Shown: positions 18,385-28,770 of the stretch, in pieces
Layout of the letters: every line of letters begins with the position of its first letter
How positions within the stretch are numbered: position 1 is the first letter of the stretch
Source of the DNA: Streptomyces shenzhenensis
Lineage (GTDB): Bacteria; Actinomycetota; Actinomycetes; Streptomycetales; Streptomycetaceae
Assembly (NCBI RefSeq): GCF_003688995.1
Contig: NZ_PENI01000001.1
Coordinates: 639,411-703,410, forward strand
Reading direction: 5' to 3'
DNA: 64,000 nucleotides
Program-made: the position numbers and the translations under genes
Notes under the pieces: model-generated
The model's input: the letters and a program-made list of their open reading frames with translations, nothing else
What the model was told of the DNA's origin: nothing
The model's database searches: none

Positions 18385-19284
18385 TCACTGCCGACGGGCG
18401 GCCCGTGCCAGCTGCTCCAGCGTCGCCGCCACCGCCGGCACCTGTGCCAGGTCGGGCAGTGTGAGGGCGACGATCTCCCGGCGTACCGCCGGTTCCAGCG
18501 CCACCGTGCGCGCGCCCCGGGGGCGCACCGACTCGATCGCGAGCTGCGGCAGGACGGCCACGCCCAGTCCGGCGCCGACCAGGCCGACCACCGCCGGGTA
18601 GTCGTCGGTGGCGAAGTCGATGCGCGGGGTGAAACCGGCGCCCTCGCAGACCTCCACCAACTGGCCGCGGCAGCGCGGACAGCCCGCGATCCACGGTTCC
18701 GCGGCGAGTTCGCCGATGGCGACGGACCGGGCGCCCGCGAGCCGGTGCCGCTCGGGCACCAGAGCGACCAGACGGTCCGTCAGCAGGGGCCGTACGACGA
18801 GGTCGTCCCACTCCTCGGCGCCCGCCGCGCCCTCGTAACGGAACGCGAGGGCCGCGTCGCAGTCGCCGGCGCGCAACAGGTCCACGGAGTGCGGGGGCTC
18901 GGCCTCCTCGAGGAAGACGCGGGTGCCGGGGTGGGCGGCGCGCAGCGCGGCGAGTGCGGTGGGGACGAGAGTGGAGCTGCCGCTGGGGAAGGACACCAGG
19001 CGGACCCGGCCGGCCCGCAGCCCGGCGATCGCGGCGACCTCCTCCTCGGCCGCGGTCAGCCCGGCGAGGATCCCCGAGGCGTGCCGGACGAGTGCCTCGC
19101 CCGCCTCCGTCAGACGCATCTCACGGCCGCTGCGGATCAGCAGCGGGGTGCCGACCGACGTCTCCAGGGCCTTCATCTGCTGGCTGATGGCGGGCTGCGT
19201 GCAGCCCAGTTCCCGGCCGGCCGCCGAGAAGGAGCCGGTGGTGGCGACGGCGCGCAGGGCGCGGAGATGACGGGCCTCGATCAC
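18385..19284 (-). CDS. LysR-family transcriptional regulator
   Basis: The 299-aa product has an N-terminal winged helix-turn-helix (about 5-65: TGSFSAAGRELGCTQPAISQ) and a substrate-binding domain with a hinge near 90 (VRLVSFPSGSSTLVP). A cysteine pair in IAGCPRCRGQL is notable and recurs in the LysR subfamily seen beside developmental genes in Streptomyces. The start is GTG 19284 (VIEARHLRALRAV), and AAGG lies immediately before it, so the ribosome site is weak. It is divergent from the MOSC gene, 80 bases away, which is a candidate target. The inducer is unknown. Confidence 0.9.
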   Translation of the reverse strand: MIEARHLRALRAVATTGSFSAAGRELGCTQPAISQQMKALETSVGTPLLIRSGREMRLTEAGEALVRHASGILAGLTAAEEEVAAIAGLRAGRVRLVSFPSGSSTLVPTALAALRAAHPGTRVFLEEAEPPHSVDLLRAGDCDAALAFRYEGAAGAEEWDDLVVRPLLTDRLVALVPERHRLAGARSVAIGELAAEPWIAGCPRCRGQLVEVCEGAGFTPRIDFATDDYPAVVGLVGAGLGVAVLPQLAIESVRPRGARTVALEPAVRREIVALTLPDLAQVPAVAATLEQLARAARRQ

Positions 19285-19364
19285 CCTTCGAGCATAAGCC
19301 CGCCTTGGATGGGGCGCCCGATATCGCGTCGACGCTTTGACCGGGCTGACGTACCGTGCCGGAC

Positions 19365-20045
19365 ATGGAGCTTCTCTCGGTGAACCTGGGGCGCCCGAAG
19401 GCCGTCGACTACACGGACCAGCCGCAGGGGCTGACCGGCATCGACAAGCGTCCGGTGGACGGCCCGGTGCGGGTGGCCGCGCCGGGCCCGAAGGGGAGCG
19501 GCGCGAGCGGCCTCGCCGGGGACGCGGTCTGCGACCTGCGTCATCACGGCGGCGACGACCAGGCGGTGTACGCCCTCGCGCGCGAGGACCTCGACGACTG
19601 GGAGGGCGAGCTGGGCCGGACGCTCGCCAACGGCGCCTTCGGGGAGAACCTGACGACGCGCGGTCTCGACGTCTCCGGCGCGCTGATCGGCGAGCGCTGG
19701 CGGATCGGCCCGGACGTCGTGCTCGAAGTCACCTGCGGGCGGATCCCGTGCCGGACGTTCCAGGCCCACCTGGGCGAGCGGGCATGGGTGCGGAGGTTCA
19801 CGCGGAAGGGTGCGCCCGGTGCCTACCTCCGGGTGATCGAGCCGGGCGAGATCCGGGCGGGCGACCCGGTGCGGATCGTGTACCGGCCGGACCACGACGT
19901 GACGGTCGCCGTGCAGTTCCGCGCGGAGACGACCGAGCGGGAACTGCTGCCCCGGGTCCTCGTGGCGGGCGCGGCCCTGCACCCGGAGGCGCTGGCCGAG
20001 GCCCGTGCGTACGTGGCGAAGTACGGGGGCGGCCAGGGGGCCTGA
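19365..20045 (+). CDS. MOSC-domain protein (YiiM-like)
   Basis: MOSC proteins relate to the C-terminal domain of molybdenum-cofactor sulfurase and often handle molybdenum-cofactor sulfur or N-hydroxylated substrates. The 226-aa product has HHGGDDQAVYAL, the FGENLTTRG strand and the conserved cysteines of CGRIPCRTF, followed by a YiiM-type C-terminal extension. ATG 19365 (MELLSVNLG) is the usual family start; GTG 19356 would add three residues. The upstream ribosome site is poor. It is divergent from the LysR regulator and followed by an SDR gene in the same direction about 100 bases on. Confidence 0.85.
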   Translation: MELLSVNLGRPKAVDYTDQPQGLTGIDKRPVDGPVRVAAPGPKGSGASGLAGDAVCDLRHHGGDDQAVYALAREDLDDWEGELGRTLANGAFGENLTTRGLDVSGALIGERWRIGPDVVLEVTCGRIPCRTFQAHLGERAWVRRFTRKGAPGAYLRVIEPGEIRAGDPVRIVYRPDHDVTVAVQFRAETTERELLPRVLVAGAALHPEALAEARAYVAKYGGGQGA

Positions 20046-20142
20046 ACAGCCGTCACGGGTGGTCCGCGGGCGGGCGCCGCACCGGCCGGAGGGCCTCGCG
20101 CACGGCGCGGATCGCGTCGCTCCGGGTAACTACTCTTGGGCC

Positions 20143-20916
20143 ATGACAACGGCTCTGATTACGGGATCGACGGCGGGGATCGGCGCCGCGTTCGCGCGGC
20201 GGCTGGCGGCGGACGGGCATGACCTCGTCCTGGTGGCGCGGGACACCGCGCGGCTGCGCGAGCAGGCGACCGAACTGCACGACCGGCACGGCATCGAGGC
20301 GGAGGTGCTGACGGCCGACCTGGCGCAGGACGCGGGCATCGAGGCGGTCGCCGCCCGGCTCGGCGACCGCAGGAGCCCCGTCGATCTGCTGATCAACAAC
20401 GCCGGCTTCGCCAACAGGGGCCGCTATCTCGACGTACCGATGGCCGATGAGCTGCGGATGGTCAAGGTGCACATCGAGGCGGTGCTGCGGCTGACATCGG
20501 CGGCGAGCGAGGCGATGCGGGAGCGCGGGCGCGGCGGGATCGTGAACGTGGCCTCGGTGGCGGCCTTCGTGCCGCGGGGGACGTACGGGGCGTCCAAGGC
20601 GTGGGTCGTGCAGTTCACCCAGGGCGCGGCGCAGGTTCTGGCCGGTACGGGCGTCCGCCTGATGGCGCTGGCCCCCGGGCTCGTGCGCACCGAGTTCCAC
20701 GAGCGGGCCGGGATGGGCACGGACAACATCCCGGGGTGGATGTGGCTGGACGCGGACAAGCTGGTCGCGGCGGCGCTCGCGGACCTGGCGCGCGGCAAGA
20801 CGCTGTCCATTCCCGATCCGCGGTACAAGGCGCTGATGGGGCTGGCCAAGATGGCCCCGCGCGCCCTGGTGGGCGGGATCACCTCACGGACCGGGCGCAG
20901 GTACGGCCCGCGGTGA
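20143..20916 (+). CDS. Short-chain dehydrogenase/reductase (SDR)
   Basis: This 257-aa NAD(P)-dependent oxidoreductase belongs to the classical SDR family. It has TGSTAGIG (residues 7-14) for cofactor binding, NNAG near 86, the serine in VASVAAF (about 140), and the catalytic pair in YGASK (about 153-157). An arginine after the second strand (VARDTARL) suggests NADP(H). The substrate cannot be read from the sequence. The ATG 20143 start has only a weak ribosome site. It lies between the MOSC and SnoaL-like genes, all on the plus strand, which may reflect one small transcription unit. Confidence 0.9.
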   Translation: MTTALITGSTAGIGAAFARRLAADGHDLVLVARDTARLREQATELHDRHGIEAEVLTADLAQDAGIEAVAARLGDRRSPVDLLINNAGFANRGRYLDVPMADELRMVKVHIEAVLRLTSAASEAMRERGRGGIVNVASVAAFVPRGTYGASKAWVVQFTQGAAQVLAGTGVRLMALAPGLVRTEFHERAGMGTDNIPGWMWLDADKLVAAALADLARGKTLSIPDPRYKALMGLAKMAPRALVGGITSRTGRRYGPR

Positions 20917-21012
20917 GCCCCCGGCGAACCCGGCCGCGACGGGGTGCCCGTGCCGCTCCGGTGGGAAAATGGGCGGGACGGAACCGGACCCAGGGGGGCC
21001 GGAGGCGGTGTC

Positions 21013-21720
21013 ATGACGTTCGTACAGCTCATCGAGTGCAGGACGAGCCGGTTCGACGAGCTGAACCGGTTGCTGGACACCTGGGTGGAGCAGACCCAGG
21101 GGAAGCGCACCGCGATCTACGACCTGGTCGGCAAGGACCGGTCCGATGCGTCGCACATCGTCGAGATCGTGGAGTTCCCCTCGTACGCGGACGCGATGCG
21201 GAACTCGAACCTTCCGGAGACGGACCGGGTCTTCCGGCAGCTGGTCGCCCTCTGCGACGAGATGCCCACGTTCATCGACCTGGACGTCGTACGCGACGAG
21301 CCGCTGGGCGCGGACACCGTGCGCCGCTTCTTCGCGACGCTGGCGGCGCCGGGCGAGCTGCCGCCGCTGAACGACCTGCTCGACGAGGACGTGCACAGCC
21401 ACGATCCGCTCGGTCCGCAGGACACGATCGGGCTGGACTCGGTCCGGGGCGAGTTGCGGATGTGGCGGGCCGCGTTCGACTCCGCCTTCACCGTGGAGGA
21501 CCTGATCGTCCAGGGCGACCGGGCCTGTGCCCGCTGGAGCTGGCACGCCACGCACAAGGGGGAGTTCCTGGGGATCGCGGCCACCGGCAGGCAGGTCACC
21601 ACGACCGGCACCACCGTCTTCCGGTTCGGCGCGAACGGCCGGATCGCCGAGACGTGGTGGCAGCACGACCAGTTGGGGCTGATGGAGCAGCTGGGCGCGC
21701 TCGACCAGCTGGAGCAGTGA
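21013..21720 (+). CDS. SnoaL-like protein with N-terminal ABM-like domain
   Basis: This 235-aa protein seems to have two parts. Residues about 1-100 (FVQLIECRTSRFDELNRLLD, VEIVEFPSYADAM) resemble a monooxygenase-like alpha/beta-barrel. Residues about 105-230 (VRRFFATLAAP, WSWHATHKGEFLGIAATGR, TTVFRFGANGRIAETWWQHD) are a SnoaL/ester-cyclase fold. Such proteins often catalyse small-molecule cyclisation or hydrolysis, but no substrate can be assigned. The start has GGAGG seven bases upstream. A long perfect hairpin follows and probably ends transcription from both sides. Confidence 0.82.
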   Translation: MTFVQLIECRTSRFDELNRLLDTWVEQTQGKRTAIYDLVGKDRSDASHIVEIVEFPSYADAMRNSNLPETDRVFRQLVALCDEMPTFIDLDVVRDEPLGADTVRRFFATLAAPGELPPLNDLLDEDVHSHDPLGPQDTIGLDSVRGELRMWRAAFDSAFTVEDLIVQGDRACARWSWHATHKGEFLGIAATGRQVTTTGTTVFRFGANGRIAETWWQHDQLGLMEQLGALDQLEQ

Positions 21721-21736
21721 CCGCGGCGGGCAGCGC

Positions 21737-21770
21737 GAAGGCCCGGCACCCTCCCGGGTGCCGGGCCTTC
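21737..21770. terminator. Bidirectional terminator
   Basis: GAAGGCCCGGCACCC and its exact complement form a 15-bp stem with a 4-base TCCC loop. It lies between the convergent SnoaL-like gene and groEL1, within 20 bases of both stops. Confidence 0.85.
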
Positions 21771-21786
21771 ACTTCACTGCCGGGTG

Positions 21787-23529
<1,743 letters not shown>

Positions 23530-23838
23530 TTACTTCTCGATGATCGCGAGCACGTCGCGAGCCGAGAGAACGAGGTACTCCTCGTTGTTGTACTTCACCT
23601 CGGTGCCGCCGTACTTGCTGTAGAGCACGACGTCGCCGACGCTGACGTCGAGCGGAAGACGGTTGCCGTCCTCGAAGCGGCCCGGGCCCACGGCCAGGAC
23701 GACGCCCTCCTGGGGCTTCTCCTTGGCGGTGTCCGGGATGACCAGGCCCGAGGCCGTGGTCTGCTCGGCGTCGAGCGGCTGGACCACGATGCGGTCCTCA
23801 AGCGGCTTGATGGCAACCTTGGAACTGGTGGTCGTCAC
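23530..23838 (-). CDS. groES: Co-chaperonin GroES (10 kDa)
   Basis: The GroES heptamer caps the GroEL cage. The 102-aa product has the N-terminal [19 protein letters not shown], the mobile loop [19 protein letters not shown] (about 27-45) with the hydrophobic tripeptide that contacts GroEL, and the C-terminal [15 protein letters not shown]. The start is GTG 23838 with GGGGAGG seven bases upstream. It is first in the groES-groEL1 operon. About 100 bases upstream lie two CIRCE operators around a good promoter, so heat control by HrcA is expected. Confidence 0.97.
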   Translation of the reverse strand: MTTTSSKVAIKPLEDRIVVQPLDAEQTTASGLVIPDTAKEKPQEGVVLAVGPGRFEDGNRLPLDVSVGDVVLYSKYGGTEVKYNNEEYLVLSARDVLAIIEK

Positions 23839-23937
23839 GATCCGACCTCCCCCTTCGGAGATCTCACGGGGTTAACTGTCTGAGGTGGCGACCAGGTCGA
23901 TCCGTCGTCGCGGGTGCCGGACCTGCCCGTCGCGTTG

Positions 23938-23964
23938 TTGGCACTCTCCAGGGGGGAGTGCCAG
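23938..23964 (-). promoter_or_regulatory. CIRCE operator 1 (HrcA site)
   Basis: TTGGCACTC-N9-GAGTGCCAG matches the CIRCE consensus TTAGCACTC-N9-GAGTGCTAA with substitutions at the outer positions. It lies downstream of the -10 box of groES. Confidence 0.9.
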
Positions 23965-23969
23965 AGCCG

Positions 23970-23999
23970 AGACTATGACTGCGATTAGCACTCGGTCAA
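23970..23999 (-). promoter_or_regulatory. groES promoter
   Basis: On the minus strand TTGACC (-35, 23994-23999) and TAGTCT (-10, 23970-23975) are 18 bases apart. The -35 lies inside the spacer of CIRCE operator 2, so repressor and polymerase would compete. Confidence 0.75.
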
Positions 24000-24011
24000 G
24001 CGGAGTGCCAA
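23985..24011 (-). promoter_or_regulatory. CIRCE operator 2 (HrcA site)
   Basis: TTAGCACTC-N9-GAGTGCCAA differs from the consensus at one arm base. It overlaps the -35 of the groES promoter. Confidence 0.93.
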
Positions 24012-24048
24012 TCGACCGTGGCGCGTCCGCCCAGGTGCCCCCGTCGGC

Positions 24049-24993
24049 TCACAGGTAGTCCTCCAGGCGCGCCACCGTCAGACCCGCGGACTGGATCCGC
24101 CGCAGCAGGCGTGTCGTGCGCTCCCTGAGCGTGGGGCCGGTGGACTCGTCGGGGCCGACCAGGATGATGTCGCCGGGGCTCAGCCGCTTGTCGCCCCGGG
24201 CGTAGCCGAGGGTGTCGGCGCCCATCGCGGCCCGCCACAGGACCACCGCGGAGATGCCGCAGTCGGCTGCCGCGCGCAGGGTCGTCGTGTCGTACGTGCC
24301 GTAGGGCGGCCGGAAGAGGCGGGGGCGGATGCCGAAGCGGGACTTGAGCTTGTTCTGCTGGCCGCAGATCTCGGCGCGCTGCCCCGCGTAGGGCAGCCCG
24401 CGCAGGGCGGGATGGTCGAGGGTGTGGTTCTGGATGCCGGCGCCGACCGAGCGGAGGCGGGCGAAGTGGCCGTAGCCCGGGCCGACGACGCTGTCCGTGA
24501 GGAAGAAGCTGACCGGGAGCCGCAGGTCGCGCACCATGTCGATGAACCGCGGGTCCCGTTCGGCGCCGTCGTCGTAGGTGAGGAAGACGACCCGGTCGGA
24601 CGTCGTCACACGGTCCACGACCGGGGGCAGGGGACGGCTCGCGCTGCCGGTCGGCAGGTGGTGCGCCGCGGGCGTGGGGGCGGGGGCGAGCGGGGCGCTC
24701 AGGCCCCAGTTGCGGTAGGGCTGCCGGGTGGCCGGGCCGTGCGGGTGCACGCCCTGGGCGGCCTTCTTGCCGAGCCGCTCGATGGGGTCGACGGACTGGG
24801 CGCAGCCGGCCAGGAGCAGGGCACCGGCCAGGGCGGTGGCGGTCAGCGTCCGGCACCGTGCCGCTCCGCCGGACGGGCCGTGCTGCGCCGTCGGCCGGCT
24901 GCGGCGCCGTCGTGGCCGGCCGCGCAGTTCCCCGCGCCTCTTTGGGCGCTGTCCCCGCCGCAGCGGGCTTCGGGGCCTCCCCGGACGCCTCAC
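24049..24993 (-). CDS. Polysaccharide deacetylase lipoprotein
   Basis: This NodB-type (CE4) deacetylase removes acetyl groups from cell-wall or secreted polysaccharides. After a lipobox (LLAGC) near residue 65, the catalytic domain shows FLTYDDGAE (metal-binding Asp pair), NHTLDHPAL (His-x3-5-His) and RPPYGTYD. The only ATG/GTG/TTG in frame before the signal sequence is GTG 24993, which overlaps the stop of the next deacetylase (GTGA) and suggests coupled translation. This gives an unusually long, arginine-rich n-region of about 48 residues, part of which is encoded by a dispersed repeat (24911-24950). A non-standard start cannot be excluded. Both paralogues end in ARLEDYL. Confidence 0.83.
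   Translation of the reverse strand: MRRPGRPRSPLRRGQRPKRRGELRGRPRRRRSRPTAQHGPSGGAARCRTLTATALAGALLLAGCAQSVDPIERLGKKAAQGVHPHGPATRQPYRNWGLSAPLAPAPTPAAHHLPTGSASRPLPPVVDRVTTSDRVVFLTYDDGAERDPRFIDMVRDLRLPVSFFLTDSVVGPGYGHFARLRSVGAGIQNHTLDHPALRGLPYAGQRAEICGQQNKLKSRFGIRPRLFRPPYGTYDTTTLRAAADCGISAVVLWRAAMGADTLGYARGDKRLSPGDIILVGPDESTGPTLRERTTRLLRRIQSAGLTVARLEDYL
24911..24950 (-). repeat. Dispersed GC hairpin repeat (copy B)
   Basis: Read on the minus strand it gives GGCGCGGGGAACTGCGCGGC followed by CGGCCACGACG, the same module as at 16705-16750. Here it lies in the N-terminal coding extension of the deacetylase; the hairpin is reduced. Confidence 0.7.
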
Positions 24994-25925
24994 AGGTAGT
25001 CCTCCAGGCGTGCCACCGCGTACCCCTCGCGCGTGACCTTGTTCAGGAACCGCCGGACCATGTCGGTCATGGTGCCGTCCCAGTCGGAGCGGCCCCGGAA
25101 GTGGGTGAGCACGATGTCACCGGGGTGCAGGCTGCGGTCCCAGTCGCGGTACTCCCAGTGGTCGACGAAGACCTCCTCGTCCCAGATCGGCGCGTACTTG
25201 ATCCCGCAGGACTTGGCGGCGACCAGGGTGTCCCGGTTGTAGTTGCCGTACGGCGGGCGGAAGAGGGTGGGGCGCTTGCCGAACTGCTCCTCCATGATGT
25301 CCTGCATGCCGCAGATCTCGTCCCGCTGCTCCGCGTAGCTCAGACCGGGCAGGTAGGGGTGGTGGAGGGTGTGGTTGTTGAGAGTGATCCCCTGCGACTG
25401 CATCTTCCTGAAGTAGCCGTAGTCGCCCTTGGCCAGGTAGTTGCTGAGGAAGGCGGTGTAGGGGATCTTCAGGTCGGCCATCATGCGCAGGAACGCCGGG
25501 TCCTTCTCGGCGCCGTCGTCGATGGTGAGGAAGACGACCTTCTGCCGGGTGGGGATCGTGGTGAAGACCGGGGGCAGGCCCAGCTCCTCCTGGCCGTCGA
25601 CCTCGAAGCCGGCGCGGGCGGTGATCCGCGGCTTGTGCGCCGGGGGGCGCGGGGGCGTCAGGGGCGCCTGGTCCAGGCCCCAGCGCCGGGCGGCGGCGGC
25701 CAGGGCGGCCCGGTCGGTGCTCCGCCGGGCGTCGTAGTCGTCCAGGCGGGGGGCCGGGGGTGCCTGGTGCGGCTGCCGGCCCGCGGCGGGCCGGACGTCC
25801 GGGTCCCGGGCCGGCGCCGTGCAGCCGGAGACGACGGCGGCGGCGCCGAGCAGGGCGAGACCGCCCCGTACGGCGACTCTTCCACGCTGCGCCCCATTTT
25901 TGTCATTTTGTACTACTACTCGCAT
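24990..25925 (-). CDS. Polysaccharide deacetylase lipoprotein
   Basis: This is a second NodB-type deacetylase, 311 aa. A signal sequence with lipobox (VVSGC, about residue 35) anchors it outside the membrane. The catalytic domain (about 125-305) has FLTIDDGAEKDP, NHTLHHPYLPG and RPPYGNYNRDT, so the metal-binding triad is intact, and a late GDIVLTHF strand. The start is ATG 25925 with GAGGA nine bases upstream; the frame stays open further upstream without support. It is the upstream member of the pair and overlaps its paralogue by four bases. It is divergent from the methyltransferase gene. Confidence 0.9.
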   Translation of the reverse strand: MRVVVQNDKNGAQRGRVAVRGGLALLGAAAVVSGCTAPARDPDVRPAAGRQPHQAPPAPRLDDYDARRSTDRAALAAAARRWGLDQAPLTPPRPPAHKPRITARAGFEVDGQEELGLPPVFTTIPTRQKVVFLTIDDGAEKDPAFLRMMADLKIPYTAFLSNYLAKGDYGYFRKMQSQGITLNNHTLHHPYLPGLSYAEQRDEICGMQDIMEEQFGKRPTLFRPPYGNYNRDTLVAAKSCGIKYAPIWDEEVFVDHWEYRDWDRSLHPGDIVLTHFRGRSDWDGTMTDMVRRFLNKVTREGYAVARLEDYL

Positions 25926-26015
25926 GGTGCCGGATCCTCGCAGGCACCGGCCGCCGATCCGGCCCGACACCGCCGCCCGCAGCGCAGCATCCGTCGACTG
26001 GCCCACAATGACCAG

Positions 26016-27209
26016 GTGAACGACCTGCTTCCCTTCCGCACGCTGCTCACCCCCGAGGGCCGCGCCCTCCTCGACGAGGTGCGCGACACCCGGCCGGACG
26101 ACGAACTCGCCGTCGCCACCCGGCTGCGCCGCACGCACCCGGCCGGCCTGGTGTCGGCGGCCCTCGGCCAGGCCCGGCTGCGGCAGCGGGCGGCGGCGAA
26201 GTTCGGGGCCGCGGACGCGGGGCGGATGTTCTTCACGCCCGACGGGGTCGAGCAGTCGACCCGGACCAGCGTGGCGGCGTACCGGGCGGCGCGCCTGCGC
26301 GAGGCGGGCGTCCGCTCCGTCGCCGACCTGTGCTGCGGCGTCGGCGGGGACGCGATCGCGTTCGCCCGCGCCGGGATCCGGGTGCTCGCGGTGGACCGGG
26401 ATCCGCTGACGGCAGAGGTCGCGCGGGCGAACGCGGCGGCGCTCGGCCTGGACGAGCTGATCGAGGTGCGGGAGGCGGATGTCACCGGGGTCGACACGTC
26501 CGGTTGGGATGCCGTGTTCGTCGATCCCGCCCGGCGCGGCAGCCGTGGCCGGTTGTTCGATCCGGAGGCCTACTCGCCGCCGCTGTCCTGGGCGGTGGGG
26601 GCGGCGGCGACGGCGCGCACGGCCGTGCTGAAGGTCGCGCCCGGGATCCCCCACGAGGCGGTCCCCGAGCGGGCCGAGGCCGAGTGGATCTCGGACGGCG
26701 GGGAGGTGAAGGAGGCGGTGCTGTGGTTCGGCACCGGGGCGCCGGGTGCCGTGCGGGCCACGCTGCTGCCCGGGCCGCGGACCCTGCTCGGCCGGGGGCT
26801 GCCGAATCCCGAGGTGCGGCCCGTGGGGCGGTACCTGTACGAACCCGACGGCGCCGTCATCCGGGCGCATCTGGTGGCCGAGGTCGCCGCGGAGCTGGAC
26901 GGCGGGCTGATCGACCCCACGATCGCCTATGTGACCGCCGACGGACTGCGCGCGACGCCGTACGCCACGTCGTACGAGATCACCGACCAACTCCACTTCA
27001 ACATCAAGAAGTTGAAGGCGCTGCTGCGGGAGCGGGAGGTCGGGACGCTGACCGTGAAGAAGCGGGGGTCGGCGGTGGAACCGGAGGAACTGCGCCGGAA
27101 GGTGAGGCCGCAGGGACCGAACGCGGCGACCGTGTTCCTGACCCGCGTCGCGGGGACACCGACCATGCTGCTCGGGACCCCCGCGCCGGCGACCGGTGGG
27201 CCGACCTGA
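26016..27209 (+). CDS. THUMP-like class I SAM-dependent methyltransferase
   Basis: The 397-aa product has an N-terminal helical part (1-95), a class I SAM fold with motif I VADLCCGVGGDAIAFA (about 95-110), AVDRDP, and a DPARR motif IV at about 168-172. A C-terminal THUMP-like domain follows. Family members are thought to modify RNA, but the substrate here is not evident. GTG 26016 (VNDLLPFRTLL) is used as the start; the ribosome site is weak and the frame is open upstream without family similarity. A tandem repeat region separates its stop from the convergent LCP gene. Confidence 0.88.
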   Translation: MNDLLPFRTLLTPEGRALLDEVRDTRPDDELAVATRLRRTHPAGLVSAALGQARLRQRAAAKFGAADAGRMFFTPDGVEQSTRTSVAAYRAARLREAGVRSVADLCCGVGGDAIAFARAGIRVLAVDRDPLTAEVARANAAALGLDELIEVREADVTGVDTSGWDAVFVDPARRGSRGRLFDPEAYSPPLSWAVGAAATARTAVLKVAPGIPHEAVPERAEAEWISDGGEVKEAVLWFGTGAPGAVRATLLPGPRTLLGRGLPNPEVRPVGRYLYEPDGAVIRAHLVAEVAAELDGGLIDPTIAYVTADGLRATPYATSYEITDQLHFNIKKLKALLREREVGTLTVKKRGSAVEPEELRRKVRPQGPNAATVFLTRVAGTPTMLLGTPAPATGGPT

Positions 27210-27213
27210 TCCA

Positions 27214-27598
27214 CCGTGTCACGCGTTGCGCACCGACTCCTCGCGGCCGACGGCCCGCCGGGCAACAGGCGACAGCCACGCTGGAACGGGCTCGGCAGCG
27301 ACCGACCGGGGCCGCGCCGGGCCCCGTCCACCGTGTCACGCCTTGCGCGCCGGCTCGGCCGCCCCTGCCGACTCCTCGCGGACGGCGGCCCGCCGGGCAG
27401 CAGTCCCGCTGGAGCGGGCTCGACGGCGACCGCCGGGGCCGTCCGCCGTGTCACGCCTTGCGTGCCGGCTCGGCCACCCCTGCCGACTCCTCGCGAGTCG
27501 CGAAATCGCCACGCACGCCGGGCAACAGGCGACAGCCACGCTGAGGCCGGCCCGGCGGCAAACGCGCCAATGACCGCCAGGGCCGCGCCCGGCTGCCG
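27214..27598. repeat. Degenerate tandem repeat between convergent genes
   Basis: Three diverged units start at 27214, 27331 and 27446 (periods 117 and 115), each beginning CCGTGTCACGCSTTGCG. They share GCCGACTCCTCGCG, CGCCGGGCARCAG and, in units 1 and 3, GGCGACAGCCACGCTG. No gene or obvious terminator is recognised in these 389 bases, so the array is the only content. Confidence 0.8.
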
Positions 27599-28654
27599 TC
27601 AGCGCAGGGAGGCCCACAGGTCGCTCGCCGCCGGTTCGCGGGCGACCACCCGGTTGCGGTCGTACGGCGCCGTCATCACCGGCATCATCACCGTCGTCAC
27701 CCGGTCCGCGGTCAGCCCCTTCAGGCTCTGGCCGAGGCTCATCAGCTCGGGCAGGGAGTCGAGCCCGGTGTCCGTCGTGAGACTGGCGGTGACCGCGTTC
27801 GCGACCCGGTAGAGCCGGGTGGGGTCGCCGAGCAGGTTGGTGGCGGCCATCTGCTCCAGGAGGCCCTTCACCAGTTTCTGCTGGAGACCTATCCGCCCCA
27901 GGTCGCTGCCGTCGCCGATGCCGTGCCGGGTGCGGGCGAGGGCCAGCGCCTCGGTGCCGTCGAGGTGATGGGTGCCCTTCTTCAGGTGCAGATGGCTCTG
28001 GTCGTCCTCGATGTCCTCGTCGGTGGTGACCTCGACGCCGCCGAGGGCGTCGACCAGCTTGGCGAAGCCCGAGAAGTCGATCTCGACGTAGTGGTCCATG
28101 CGGACGCCGGTGAACGACTCGACCGTCTTCACGGCACACACCGGCCCGCCCACGGAGTAGGCGCTGTTGAACATCGCGCTGTACGCCACCGCCGTCGAAC
28201 CCCCGGACCGCAGCGGGCAGGACGGCCGGTTGACCAGCGTGTCGCGGGGGATGCTGACGACGGTGGCCCGGGTGCGGCCCGCGTCGATGTGCACCACCAT
28301 CGCCGTGTCGGAGCGGGCCCCCGAGCTGTCGCCGCCGCCGAGTTCCTGGTTCTCCTTGCCGCTACGCGAGTCCGAGCCCAGGACGAGGATGTTCAGGGCC
28401 TCGGTGGGCAGCGGTGACGCGGTCGGCTCGGCGGTGGCCGAGGGGGTGACGACCGGCTTCGCCGGGCGGTCGTCACCGAGCGCGCTGTTGATGTCGACGC
28501 TCTTGATGTTGTGGTCGAGGTGCCAGTAGACCCAGCCCGCCGCCGCGATCCCCAGCACCAGCGCGCCGGCCAGGGCGAGACCGGCGGCCTTGAGCGCCGT
28601 CGACCGCCGGCCCGTCTGTCTGTCCTCGTCGCCGTTCTCGTCGTGTCCGGTCAC
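27599..28654 (-). CDS. LytR-CpsA-Psr (LCP) family protein
   Basis: LCP proteins transfer lipid-linked glycopolymers such as teichoic acids or other wall polymers onto peptidoglycan. The 351-aa product has a cytoplasmic N-terminus, one membrane span (about 21-43: AAGLALAGALVLGIAAAG), and an outer LCP domain with LNILVLGSDSRSG, RSDTAMVVHID, VVSIPRDTLV and ALALARTRHGIGDGSD. These carry the conserved Asp and Arg residues that bind the polyprenyl pyrophosphate. The start is GTG 28654; no ribosome site is visible, but TACGTT lies six bases upstream, so a leaderless message is possible. Confidence 0.92.
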   Translation of the reverse strand: MTGHDENGDEDRQTGRRSTALKAAGLALAGALVLGIAAAGWVYWHLDHNIKSVDINSALGDDRPAKPVVTPSATAEPTASPLPTEALNILVLGSDSRSGKENQELGGGDSSGARSDTAMVVHIDAGRTRATVVSIPRDTLVNRPSCPLRSGGSTAVAYSAMFNSAYSVGGPVCAVKTVESFTGVRMDHYVEIDFSGFAKLVDALGGVEVTTDEDIEDDQSHLHLKKGTHHLDGTEALALARTRHGIGDGSDLGRIGLQQKLVKGLLEQMAATNLLGDPTRLYRVANAVTASLTTDTGLDSLPELMSLGQSLKGLTADRVTTVMMPVMTAPYDRNRVVAREPAASDLWASLR

Positions 28655-28770
28655 AAGAAGAACGTAAGTCTGAATTATTAGCGGACTGTTAGGGGAAGGG
28701 CCGTGAGACCGTTTTCTTCGGAAAATCTCACGATTCCGGACCTCGGTTCAGCCCCCGGACCGCTCTCCGC

